Source: Acinetobacter sp. ANC 4470
GTDB taxonomy: Bacteria > Pseudomonadota > Gammaproteobacteria > Pseudomonadales > Moraxellaceae
NCBI RefSeq assembly: GCF_002135335.1
Contig: NZ_NEGC01000003.1
Coordinates: forward strand, 310,001-374,000
Direction: 5' to 3'
Length of the DNA: 64,000 bases
Part shown: piece after piece, positions 56,818 through 64,000 of the stretch
Layout: the number at the start of each line of letters is the position of its first letter
Numbering within the stretch: position 1 is the stretch's first letter
Program-made: the position numbers and the translations under genes
Notes under the pieces: generated by a model
What the model was told of the DNA's origin: nothing
Databases searched by the model: none
The model's input: the letters and a program-made list of their open reading frames with translations, nothing else

Positions 56818-57222
56818 ATGGATATTGGTGAAGTTGCAAAAAAAGCAAAGGTTGCGACATCGACCTTACGATTTTATGAAGAAAAAGGGCTGATCAAATC
56901 TATTGGCCGACAGGGTTTACGTCGTCAATATGCAAAACAGGTACTGGATCAATTGGCATTGATTGCATTGGGACAGGCAGCGGGTTTTTCTTTGAATGAG
57001 ATTGCCACGATGTTTGGGCAAGATGGTCAACCTGAGCTAGATCGAAAAATGCTGAATGATAAAGCAGAGCAAATCGAGCAGATGACGCGACGCTTATATT
57101 TCATCAGCGAAGGACTCAGACACGCCGCAGTCTGCCCCGCTGAAAATCATATGCAATGCCCAACCTTTCAAAGTTTCCTAACTGCTGCGATTGCAGGCGA
57201 ATATCAGCCAACTAAACTTTAG
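56818..57222 (+). CDS. MerR-family transcriptional regulator
   Basis: A 134-residue regulator starting at ATG with AGAGG upstream. The N-terminal winged helix-turn-helix (MDIGEVAKKAKVATSTLRFYEEKGLI, 1-26) is MerR-type and a dimerisation helix follows (about 75-105, LNDKAEQIEQMTRRLYFI). The tail carries a cysteine pair 9 residues apart (VCPAENHMQCP), which could bind a metal, a thiol reagent or sense redox state. Because it is divergent from and beside the MerR-type promoter, I infer it activates the flavodoxin/DUF2938 operon, perhaps on oxidants or electrophiles. Confidence 0.85.
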   Translation: MDIGEVAKKAKVATSTLRFYEEKGLIKSIGRQGLRRQYAKQVLDQLALIALGQAAGFSLNEIATMFGQDGQPELDRKMLNDKAEQIEQMTRRLYFISEGLRHAAVCPAENHMQCPTFQSFLTAAIAGEYQPTKL

Positions 57223-57900
57223 TGATATTTCTTGGATGAGATCTAGTTTTATTTATGGGCTAAAACTTAACATTATCCTCCACCAATTACCCAGTCCACG
57301 TATCCCCCATTCCTAAACCGCCTGTTATTGCATGAGCCATAATCAATCGCTTACATTTTAATTAACAACAATAACTTGCTGAGGGCTCGGAGAAGTTAGA
57401 TATTCTTTGGCCGGCTCTATCTGAGTACTAATCTTAGCTGGTGTAAATGAGGAAGCTAAGGAGCTTGTTCGAGTAACTGCAGGAACTTCAGCCTATTTTA
57501 TACTTAGAATTGAGGTGCGTGGCTCTACGCTCTGCATCATACTTTATGCGGCATTAGCTATCGCAGTATACGCATTTTTCATGCCATTCATCTTGTTCTA
57601 AGATTGTCTAGCATCATTATTTTAGGTTCTTTTTTACTGCCTTACTACCTTCATGATTATATACAGCCCTAGCCATCTTTGCCCATTTAGCAACTTCTGA
57701 CTCCCTTCCCTTTGGTCGTTCATAATGGATTACCTTTAAGTAATCGATTTTCAAATAGTATATGCAAGAATTATACGCTGTTCATTCTAACTTTCTAAGC
57801 GCATAATTTATTAAGAAATAAGTGAAAAATCTCCTAATCTTCATCAGCTATTATTAGGTATATAACTCACCAGCAAATTTTAAAAGATAAGGAAATTATT
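57223..57900. other. intergenic region before azlC
   Basis: About 680 bases without an intact gene. The minus strand shows the decayed gene above; the rest is AT-rich. AzlC's promoter should be near its right end. Confidence 0.5.
57358..57754 (-). pseudogene. decayed gene of unknown family
   Basis: About 400 bases on the minus strand show amino-acid-like composition across stops. A 45-residue frame from TTG at 57754 (MKIDYLKVIHYERPKGRESE...) ends at TAA 57617-57619. The same frame then resumes as TILEQDEWHEKCVYCDS, stops, CRIKYDAERRATHLNSKYKIG, then in another frame EVPAVTRTSSLASSFTPAK... to a TAA at 57358-57360. It looks like an old gene of roughly 130 residues with a C-rich zinc-ribbon-like WHEKCVYC. 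I cannot identify its family. Confidence 0.4.
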
Positions 57901-58611
57901 TTGTCGAATGCTGACCAAGATATTTACAGCTTAGGCCATTCCCAAGTTTGGTCGGGCTTTAAAAGCCTCCTTCCAATTTCATGTTTTGTTGTGATTTTTG
58001 GAGCTGCTTTCGGTTTAGCTGCAACTCAAGCTGGATTAGATAATAACTCCATCATGTTAATGAGTACCTTTGTTTTTGCAGGGGCATCTCAATTTGCTAC
58101 TTTAGAACTATGGGGAGAGCAAGTATCACTCATTCCCTTGATTATCACGGTTTTCTTTATCAATGCCCGGCACCTTTTAATGGGCGCATCTCTTTATCCT
58201 TGGCTACGTCACCTCCCACCCATCAAAAGATACAGTATCTTGCTGGTTATTTCTGATGCAAATTGGGCACTCTCACTACAAGCATTTAATCGTGGTGAAT
58301 CAGGGATGGGACTATTATTTGGCGGAGGAATTGCCCTTTGGCTCGCATGGATTTTAGGCACAGGGCTTGGTTTCTATTTTGGTAATGTCATTCATAATCC
58401 TGCATTGCTAGGATTAGATATGGTCATGGCTTGTTTTCTACTCGCAATGGTTGGAGGTGGACAAAAAAATCTCAGAATATTAGTTATCTGGGCAATCGCA
58501 GCCTGTAGTTCATTATTGGCTCATTGGTACTTACCAGAAAATAGTCATGTCGTTGTGGGTGCCTTATTTGGCGGAATCGTAGGAATTTTCTGGAAAGAGA
58601 AACAGGCATGA
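57901..58611 (+). CDS. azlC: AzlC-family branched-chain amino acid exporter subunit
   Basis: A 236-residue membrane protein starting at TTG with AAGGA upstream. It has about seven membrane segments and the AzlC pattern FGLAATQAGLDNNSIMLMSTFVFAGASQFA (from about residue 38) and FFINARHLLMGASLYP (about 84-99). With the AzlD subunit it exports branched-chain amino acids. The stop overlaps the azlD start by four bases. Confidence 0.88.
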   Translation: MSNADQDIYSLGHSQVWSGFKSLLPISCFVVIFGAAFGLAATQAGLDNNSIMLMSTFVFAGASQFATLELWGEQVSLIPLIITVFFINARHLLMGASLYPWLRHLPPIKRYSILLVISDANWALSLQAFNRGESGMGLLFGGGIALWLAWILGTGLGFYFGNVIHNPALLGLDMVMACFLLAMVGGGQKNLRILVIWAIAACSSLLAHWYLPENSHVVVGALFGGIVGIFWKEKQA

Positions 58612-58922
58612 ATCTAGAAATTAGCACCACTTATCCATTGATTATTATTTTGATTATGGCCGTTGTGACATTAGCCACTCGTTGGGGTGGTGTTCTGATT
58701 ATGTCATATGTTCCTATTAGTGATCGTGTGCAACGATTCATTAATGCAATGTCTGGATCTGTGCTGGTTGCACTTTTGGCACCTATTGCTGTTGAAGGTG
58801 ATAATGGCGCTCGTTTAGCACTACTCACGACATTAATCATTATGCTATTGGTTAAAAAACCACTGTTGGCGATTGCAGCAGGAATATTGGCAGCAGCATT
58901 ATTCCGTCAATATTTTGCATGA
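58608..58922 (+). CDS. azlD: AzlD-family branched-chain amino acid exporter subunit
   Basis: A 104-residue protein with three to four membrane segments and the AzlD motif YPLIIILIMAVVTLATRWGGVLIM. Its ATG overlaps the end of azlC, as expected for an obligate two-subunit transporter. Confidence 0.88.
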   Translation: MNLEISTTYPLIIILIMAVVTLATRWGGVLIMSYVPISDRVQRFINAMSGSVLVALLAPIAVEGDNGARLALLTTLIIMLLVKKPLLAIAAGILAAALFRQYFA

Positions 58923-58974
58923 AAGGATAGATAGCTCAAGACATTTATAATCTATCTCCACAAAACATTTAGCG

Positions 58975-59180
58975 CTAACTCATTTGCTTTAATTCGTCTG
59001 ACTCTGGATATGACAGTGCAATTCTAAGTTGAGCATCTTCAGTATCCATGCAGTATGGGAAACAGAACCTCAGAGTTGAAAAAGTAATACCTGCTTGTCT
59101 TGCAAGTTAACTATTTTTGCCGTACCAGAAATCACATTCAAACTAATAAATATCCTCCGTTCGGACGAGTCTAATCAGTA
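58975..59180 (-). pseudogene. PLP-dependent aminotransferase/MocR C-terminal remnant
   Basis: A minus-strand frame 59106 down to TAG at 58975 reads LARQAGITFSTLRFCFPYCM then DTEDAQLRIALSYPESDELKQMS, which is the C-terminus of a class I/II aminotransferase or MocR-type regulator. Upstream, in other frames, RPNGGYLLV (the GGY-hydrophobic strand of the same family) is still readable near 59160. Frameshifts and stops separate the pieces, and the bulk of the gene is lost. Such a gene often sits beside azlCD. Confidence 0.5.
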
Positions 59181-59516
59181 ATTCCATATGAGCTAAGCTT
59201 AATACCAAAAATTTCATGGCCCTATCGAACTTGGGTTTTAAAATTTTACGCTGTTCTTGCATGAGAAGTTTAAGGTGAGGAACATCTTTTCAAAACGGAA
59301 TTGTTTAAGCTGACTCACTTTATCTGGCCCAACATTACGAATAGAAGCCGCTTTTAAGCACCAGTTTATATTTGTTTTAGATCCCACTAAAATACACACC
59401 ATGTCCGAGTAAACGCTAATCACAAATCCCTCGTAAAAAGAATTCAAGAAATGAGCAAAAAAAATAGGCTATAACGTTTTTGTTAAGCAATCCATGCTCA
59501 ACAGAGATGTATAGAC

Positions 59517-59663
59517 ATGAGTAAAATTAAGTGCCCAACCTTGATTATATCTGGTGCTCAGGATCAGGTACGTTCAGCTGAGAAAGCAACCGAATTGTAT
59601 AATCAAATTCTAAATACTCATTTAAAAACAATAAAAAATATAGGTCATATGATTCCATTTTAG
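59517..59663 (+). pseudogene. alpha/beta-hydrolase C-terminal remnant
   Basis: A 48-residue frame starting MSKIKCPTLIISGAQDQVRS and ending IKNIGHMIPF. This is the last strand-loop-helix of an alpha/beta hydrolase, with the acid residue loop (GAQDQV) and the catalytic histidine motif NIGHM. The nucleophile and lid portions are absent. It may be the 3' end of a gene cut by the same deletions that left the other remnants. Confidence 0.55.
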
Positions 59664-59800
59664 TAACCTAAGGTATTGGTATCTATAATTTTTAATTGCT
59701 TAAAACCCCAAACCATAAATACAAAATTAGATAAATAAAAACTACATATATTTTTTATTTAATATGCATCAAAATCTAACATCACCCCAAATAAGCTATA

Positions 59801-59832
59801 AAAAAACCCTGACATCCTGTCAGGGTTTTTCG
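59801..59832. terminator. hairpin terminator in remnant region
   Basis: AAAAAACCCTGAC (59801-59813) pairs with GTCAGGGTTTTT (59819-59830). No intact gene ends close by, so it is a surviving terminator. Confidence 0.75.
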
Positions 59833-60138
59833 TATTTGTTACGCTAGGTATAACTCCTGTCGTACCTCATAATCCTTATGTAGATCTTTTATTGTTATTG
59901 TCGGAGCATCCTGCTCTCTATATCTCCATAATAAGAAATAAGCGTGCAATCGTATAGCGGCAAAGGGCTTGAATTCATGTGCGCCTAGGCGTACAAAACT
60001 GCTTAAAATTCACCCTAAGAGTTATCCGCAGAAATTGGGGATAATTTAAGTAATGGATGAGTTGATAACGCACACTAAAGCTTCATCATGATTAAATATT
60101 GAACAAATTTATTAGGAATATCTTCCAGAGTTGTAAAA

Positions 60139-60178
60139 CAAAAATCCGACTTGTTTCCAAGTCGGATTTTTGTTTTTT
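60139..60178. terminator. strong bidirectional terminator near AAA ATPase
   Basis: Fifteen-base perfect stem CAAAAATCCGACTTG (60139-60153), loop TTTC, and its complement (60158-60172). On the minus strand it lies about 135 bases past the ATPase stop codon; T-runs are on both sides. Confidence 0.8.
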
Positions 60179-60307
60179 TGATATTGGTAATTTTTTCTAT
60201 GAAAAAACAATACTATTTTAAGGCGCATTTCCTATAAGCACCATTATCTTAAATGAATCAAAACTAACATCGTCAGAAAGAGCTTTACAAAGGATTTTTT
60301 AAATTTG

Positions 60308-61402
60308 TTATGGGCATATGATGACTGTTTCACCATTTTCTTGACCGAGTCGATAGTGTTGTACTTCGCAATATTCTTTGATCATGTCAGCCAATAAGGG
60401 GGAATGGCTTGTTATCCATAATTGTGTATAACGACTTGCTTCTGCAATGAGTAGCGCAAGAGCAGGTAATAAATCTGGATGCAGACTATTCTCTGGTTCA
60501 TTCAGCGCCATAAAACGTGGTGGTCTTGGGCTAAGTAATGCGACAACCAAACATAAAAAACGTAGCGTTCCATCTGAAAACTCTGCACTTTCCAATGGTC
60601 TTAAAATACCTTCATTTTTCATTATCATCTGAAAATGTCCTCGAAGCTCATCGACCGAGAACTGACTCTTCGGGAAAGCTTTTTCCAATACTGAATAAAG
60701 CATTTCTGTATGTCCACGTTCGCGTAAGGTTTCAAATGCTGCTGCTAAGTTAGCACCATCATGTGATAATACTGGTGATCGTATACCGACTTGGGGGCTG
60801 CGTAGAGGTGAATCACGACCCACATTAAATTCATGGTAAAACCGCCAACTACGTAAAGTTTCTCGAACTTTTGAAACCTCGGGATAAAGATGCGGATCCA
60901 CTAACTGTCCAAATAACGAGTCTTCTGGTGATAATGCTGTTGGATATGCAAGACGATCCCCTTCAATGTTTTTAAGAAATGCAGTTTGATTGATACGTTG
61001 CATCAGCTCACTGGCACGACGACGTTTATAACCACTTAACCATAGCCCTTCAGTTTTTACCAAGGGATCAAGTTTGAAAAGACTAATCAAAGGTTCTGGA
61101 AAGCCTATTTCTAGTTGATATTCATAGTCATCCATTTCGACTGACAGAAGCATACGTTGGGGGTCTTTTCCCCTATCACCATAACGTGAACCACCTGCCC
61201 ACATAATTTTTTGGATGCCACCTTCATCTGCAATTGCAGTTGATAGATGACCACTCGCAGCCTCATGTAATAAGCGAACCGCTTTATACAAGTTAGATTT
61301 ACCGCAACCATTCGGTCCACTTATGATATTTAATTGGGATAAAGGAAGGGTCATGTTCCGTATGGAGCGAAAACCCTGTAGTGTGAATGTGCGAATAGTC
61401 AT
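60308..61402 (-). CDS. RecF/OLD-like AAA ATPase, orphan
   Basis: A 364-residue ATPase of the AAA15/AAA21 (RecF-SMC-like) group. Walker A is GPNGCGKSNLYK (29-40). The C-terminal half has SDGTLRFLCLVVALLSPRPP (signature region) and MALNEPENSLHPDLLPAL (Walker B, where this subfamily has Asn-Glu in place of Asp-Glu), followed by the H-loop in ITSHSPLLAD. No TOPRIM nuclease domain is fused and no partner nuclease gene is adjacent. Relatives include phage-defence (OLD/Gabija GajA) and repair ATPases; a specific role is not proven. It is flanked by an IS30 fragment and a strong terminator. Confidence 0.8.
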   Translation of the reverse strand: MTIRTFTLQGFRSIRNMTLPLSQLNIISGPNGCGKSNLYKAVRLLHEAASGHLSTAIADEGGIQKIMWAGGSRYGDRGKDPQRMLLSVEMDDYEYQLEIGFPEPLISLFKLDPLVKTEGLWLSGYKRRRASELMQRINQTAFLKNIEGDRLAYPTALSPEDSLFGQLVDPHLYPEVSKVRETLRSWRFYHEFNVGRDSPLRSPQVGIRSPVLSHDGANLAAAFETLRERGHTEMLYSVLEKAFPKSQFSVDELRGHFQMIMKNEGILRPLESAEFSDGTLRFLCLVVALLSPRPPRFMALNEPENSLHPDLLPALALLIAEASRYTQLWITSHSPLLADMIKEYCEVQHYRLGQENGETVIICP

Positions 61403-61478
61403 ATATCCCCCAAACCTTAGATTCTCAGATGAAGTTCAACAAAGATTAATTTAGGTAGACGTGAGATGAGATAGCATT

Positions 61479-61940
61479 TTGCTTCCAGACCGACCAAAGT
61501 CAAAATTACACAATGAACTACGCTCACCCCACTTAAGAAGAAAGATATCAGATTTACACTTTATTGCGCGAGGTTTTTCTAAGCGTCATATTGCACTTAG
61601 ATTGGAGCGTGCTCCATCTACGATTTGTAGAGAGATCAAACGTAATCGAAACAGAAATGGTTACTTTGTTAAACATGCTCATAAGTTAGCAAAGATCCGC
61701 CATAGCTCGAATCATAAAACTGTTGATCCTGCAGTGTGGAAACAGGTCAAAAGTTATCTTGCTCTGCAATGGAGTCCTGAACAAATTGCTTCATATATTG
61801 CTGGCAAAATGTATTCAATTTACCACTATATTCTTCAAAATAAAATTAAGGGAGGCTATCTATATCAGCATTAAAGTCCGAGTCAGGTATTATTGTAAGA
61901 GCATGCTGTTGCACTTTAAATGCGAATCTAAGTTATAGAA
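61479..61940 (+). mobile_element. IS30-family transposase fragment
   Basis: A TTG-initiated 131-residue frame matches the N-terminal part of IS30-type transposases. It reads LHFIARGFSKRHIALRLERAPSTICREIKRN (HTH domain), then NRNGYFVKHAHKLAK, and WSPEQIASYI. A frameshift near 61870 is followed by IKVRVRYY, after which the DDE catalytic domain is missing. Terminal inverted repeats are not obvious. It is an inactive remnant next to the ATPase gene, transcribed away from it. Confidence 0.75.
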
Positions 61941-61957
61941 TAAAGTTTAATAAAAAG

Positions 61958-61981
61958 ACAATTGAGCTTCCGCTCAATTGT
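61958..61981 (-). terminator. terminator after cntB
   Basis: ACAATTGAGC (61958-61967) pairs with GCTCAATTGT (61972-61981), followed on the minus strand by CTTTTTATT, 14 bases past the cntB stop. Confidence 0.75.
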
Positions 61982-61994
61982 TAAAAGATAATAA

Positions 61995-62954
61995 TTAAAG
62001 ATTAAGTGTTATTTCTTTGCCTTTAGCACGTGAAACGCAAATCATCATCGACTGTTGTGAGGCTTTTTCATCATCACTTAAATATTGGTCATAATGTGCT
62101 GCTTCACCTGATAAAATTGCCGTTTCACACGTTCCGCACACACCCTCGCGACATAAACATTCAACATCAATATTTAAAGACTCAATGGCTTGAAGAATCG
62201 TTTGATTCGCCATCACTTCAATACGTTGGTTTGATTTAGCCAGTACGACCGTAAACGCTTCACCATTTTCAGGGATAGTTGAAGCAAATTGCTCCCAATG
62301 AATATTTTCATCACGATAACGGTTTTTATTACAGGTATCGATGACAGTATCAATCATCGGTTTAGGGCCACACACATACACGTGCGTTCCTTTGGGTTGA
62401 CCCGCAATGAGTGCATCTAAATCCAGTTTAGAGCCTTCACTGTCAATATAACTAAAGACCTTATCACCATGTTGGCTTTGTTTAAGTTCATCTAACAAGG
62501 CTGCATGTTCAGGTGCACGAAATGCGTAGTGCAATTCATAATTTACACCGCGTTCAAGCAGTTCGTCCATTTGCGGAATAAAAGGTGTAATTCCAATTCC
62601 GCCTGCAATTAAAATATGCTTTTCACCATGCGGTGACAGTTCAAATAAATTTTTGGGTGTAGAAATTTCAAGGGGAAAATCTGCTAAACATTGGTCATGC
62701 ATAAAGATTGAACCACCCTTACCTTCTGCATCTTTACGTACGCAGACTTGGTAAGTCGATAAATCTTTTGGGTTACTCATGAGTGAATAAGCATTTGAAA
62801 GCTTATCGTTCATTTTAACAATGATATGGCTTCCACCTGTAAACGCTGGAAAGTCCTGACCATCTTGGCGTTTAAAGGTAAAACGTTTAATGAGCGGTGT
62901 GAGTTGTTCCACTGTCGTCACTACAGCAGGAAACATTTGATAACTCTCAGTCAT
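61995..62954 (-). CDS. cntB: carnitine monooxygenase reductase subunit CntB
   Basis: A 319-residue phthalate-dioxygenase-reductase-type protein. An FMN/FAD-binding domain (SNAYSLMSNP, GGSIFMHDQ) is followed by an NAD-binding domain (ILIAGGIGITPFIPQMDEL, about 114-132; VYVCGPKPM) and a C-terminal 2Fe-2S plant-type ferredoxin domain with CREGVCGTC (C268, C273, C276) and a distal cysteine (C306). It passes electrons from NADH to a Rieske oxygenase, CntA, which splits carnitine to trimethylamine and malic semialdehyde. The sequence closely resembles the Acinetobacter CntB I remember. cntA should lie outside this window. The next gene upstream encodes an aldehyde dehydrogenase, consistent with malic semialdehyde oxidation. 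Confidence 0.82.
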   Translation of the reverse strand: MTESYQMFPAVVTTVEQLTPLIKRFTFKRQDGQDFPAFTGGSHIIVKMNDKLSNAYSLMSNPKDLSTYQVCVRKDAEGKGGSIFMHDQCLADFPLEISTPKNLFELSPHGEKHILIAGGIGITPFIPQMDELLERGVNYELHYAFRAPEHAALLDELKQSQHGDKVFSYIDSEGSKLDLDALIAGQPKGTHVYVCGPKPMIDTVIDTCNKNRYRDENIHWEQFASTIPENGEAFTVVLAKSNQRIEVMANQTILQAIESLNIDVECLCREGVCGTCETAILSGEAAHYDQYLSDDEKASQQSMMICVSRAKGKEITLNL

Positions 62955-62994
62955 TTTTAAATCCTAATTTTGCAGTACTATGGTGTTTAAAAAC

Positions 62995-64000
62995 TTAAAC
63001 ACCAAGACATAAGTATTTGATTGTCATAAATTCCTCTAAACCATATTTAGAGCCTTCACGACCAACACCTGATTGTTTCACACCACCGAATGGCACAACT
63101 TCATTTGAAATTGCCGTGGTGTTCATTCCAACCATGCCATATTCTAGTTGTTCGGAAACCTTAAAAATACGAGAAATATTTTCTGTATAAATATAAGCAG
63201 CTAAACCAAAAATGGTGTCATTTGCTTGTGCAATCACTTCTTCATCAGTTTCGAAGCTAATCAATGGTGCCACTGGGCCGAAAATTTCTTCACCCACAAT
63301 TTCCATAGACCGGTCAACATTGGTTAAAACTGTTGGTTCAAAAAAACCATAGCCAAGTTCATGCTTTTTACCACCACAAGCAACAGATGCACCTTTAGCA
63401 CATGCATCATCAATCAATTTTTGCGCTTTAAGTACTGCTTTTTCATTAATTAAAGGACCAATTTGGGTACCTTCATCTAAGCCATTACCCACTTTCAGTG
63501 CTTGAACAGCAGCAACAAATTTTTCGCTAAATGCCGCATAAATATTTTTATGCACATAAATACGATTTGCACAGACACAGGTTTGACCGGCATTACGATA
63601 TTTCGCAAGCATTGCACCTTGCACAGCTTTATCGAGATCAGCATCTTCAAATATAATGAGAGGAGCATTCCCCCCTAGTTCAAGTGCCAGTTTTTTAATG
63701 GTTGGTGCGCATTGCTCCATCAGCAAACGACCCACTGGTGTTGACCCTGTAAAGGTTAATTTTTTTACTTTTTCATGTGAGGTAAAGACCGAACCAATTT
63801 CAGCAGACTTACCTGTAATCACGTTAATTACACCTTTTGGAATACCTGCTTTCTCAGCAAGTTTCGCAATTGCCAAGGCACAATAAGGCGTTTCATTTGC
63901 AGGCTTAATCACAATGGTACAACCCGCTGCAAGCGCAGGCGCAGCCTTACGTGTAATCATTGCCAACGGAAAATTCCATGGGGTAATGGCAGCAACAACA
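62995..64000 (-). CDS. aldehyde dehydrogenase (partial, right edge)
   Basis: A 335-residue C-terminal portion of an NAD(P)-dependent aldehyde dehydrogenase; the frame continues upstream past the edge ([18 protein letters not shown] at the visible start). Conserved elements are [11 protein letters not shown] (NAD loop), LELGGNAP (general base Glu) and [10 protein letters not shown] (the catalytic Cys), with EEIFGPVAP near the C-terminal. The closest pattern is GabD-type succinate-semialdehyde dehydrogenase. Because it is next to cntB, I infer it oxidises malic semialdehyde from carnitine, though this cannot be confirmed. Confidence 0.88.
   Translation of the reverse strand, partial: VVAAITPWNFPLAMITRKAAPALAAGCTIVIKPANETPYCALAIAKLAEKAGIPKGVINVITGKSAEIGSVFTSHEKVKKLTFTGSTPVGRLLMEQCAPTIKKLALELGGNAPLIIFEDADLDKAVQGAMLAKYRNAGQTCVCANRIYVHKNIYAAFSEKFVAAVQALKVGNGLDEGTQIGPLINEKAVLKAQKLIDDACAKGASVACGGKKHELGYGFFEPTVLTNVDRSMEIVGEEIFGPVAPLISFETDEEVIAQANDTIFGLAAYIYTENISRIFKVSEQLEYGMVGMNTTAISNEVVPFGGVKQSGVGREGSKYGLEEFMTIKYLCLGV

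Larger units (their letters stand above)
58923..60307. other. long region of gene remnants
   Basis: About 1.4 kb between azlD and the AAA ATPase without an intact gene. It holds the aminotransferase and hydrolase remnants listed separately, and an open frame at 59238-59447 (minus) with a weak LysR-like ISVYSDMVC stretch. It also holds two strong hairpins (59801-59832 and 60139-60172) and AT-rich sequence. This pattern indicates decay of former genes. Confidence 0.6.

Noticed and set aside
59238..59447. 69-residue minus-strand frame with weak LysR-like stretch
   Set aside because: One short resemblance (ISVYSDMVC) is not enough to call a gene; no start signal and the surroundings are decaying sequence.
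60060..60172. Possible small RNA ending at the 60139-60172 hairpin
   Set aside because: No clear promoter upstream; the hairpin is better explained as the terminator of the convergent ATPase gene.
54476..62000. Direct repeat of the tRNA 3' end as a right attachment site
   Set aside because: I read this interval for a copy of the GGGTTCGACTCCCGC segment and did not find one; it may lie outside the window or be lost.

Overview
The window is a chromosomal segment of an Acinetobacter species. The evidence is an AdeIJK-type RND efflux operon whose protein starts closely match Acinetobacter AdeI/J/K, an Acinetobacter-style carnitine monooxygenase reductase at the right edge, low-GC codon use, and ordinary gammaproteobacterial housekeeping genes (rpoD, lipB, serS, cysG, valS, rplU-rpmA-ispB). 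I assign the genus from remembered protein families and not from a database search; the species is not resolved.

Layout. 1-5.9 kb: YecA-family protein (cut by the left edge), small acidic PA3496-type protein, rpoD, the ybeD-lipB pair, and an SCP2-like/iron-alcohol-dehydrogenase pair. 6-11 kb: APC permease, then trmL, cysG and serS on the minus strand. 11-15.1 kb: lipoprotein, lolA, and a trimeric autotransporter whose passenger is a long collagen-like Gly-X-Y repeat. 15.3-20.2 kb: rpmA-rplU divergent from ispB, a large membrane protein of the so-called site-specific recombinase family, and a PAP2 phosphatase directly upstream of adeI. 20.2-26.1 kb: adeIJK. 26.2-32.4 kb: two YbjQ-like proteins, PP-loop and SDR enzymes, an unknown conserved protein, valS. 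32.4-36.2 kb: accessory-looking block with a RipA-like membrane protein plus cytosolic 5'-nucleotidase, a J-domain coiled-coil protein and a gene with an early stop codon. 36.5-41.6 kb: gltIJKL-type amino-acid ABC transporter and an orphan ammonium transporter. 41.7-54.3 kb: HAD phosphatase, porin, AmpG-like MFS protein, acyltransferase, patatin lipoprotein, NfeD/SPFH pair, putP, ispA, prpF, amino-acid permease.

54.4-62 kb is the most plastic part. It begins at tRNA-Arg(CCT), which is followed immediately by a wrecked tyrosine integrase. Beyond it lie a flavodoxin/DUF2938 pair under an apparent MerR-type promoter with its divergent regulator, an azlCD branched-chain amino-acid exporter, several gene remnants (an unknown decayed gene, a PLP-aminotransferase/MocR tail, an alpha/beta-hydrolase tail), an orphan RecF/OLD-like ATPase and an IS30 fragment. 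Ordinary catabolic genes (cntB and an aldehyde dehydrogenase cut by the right edge) resume at 62 kb. I read this block as an old, largely decayed island in a tRNA hotspot.

No complete prophage, CRISPR array or rRNA operon is present. The best candidate for an undescribed system is the two-gene RipA-like/5'-nucleotidase operon at 32.4-34.3 kb; no function has been shown from sequence alone.
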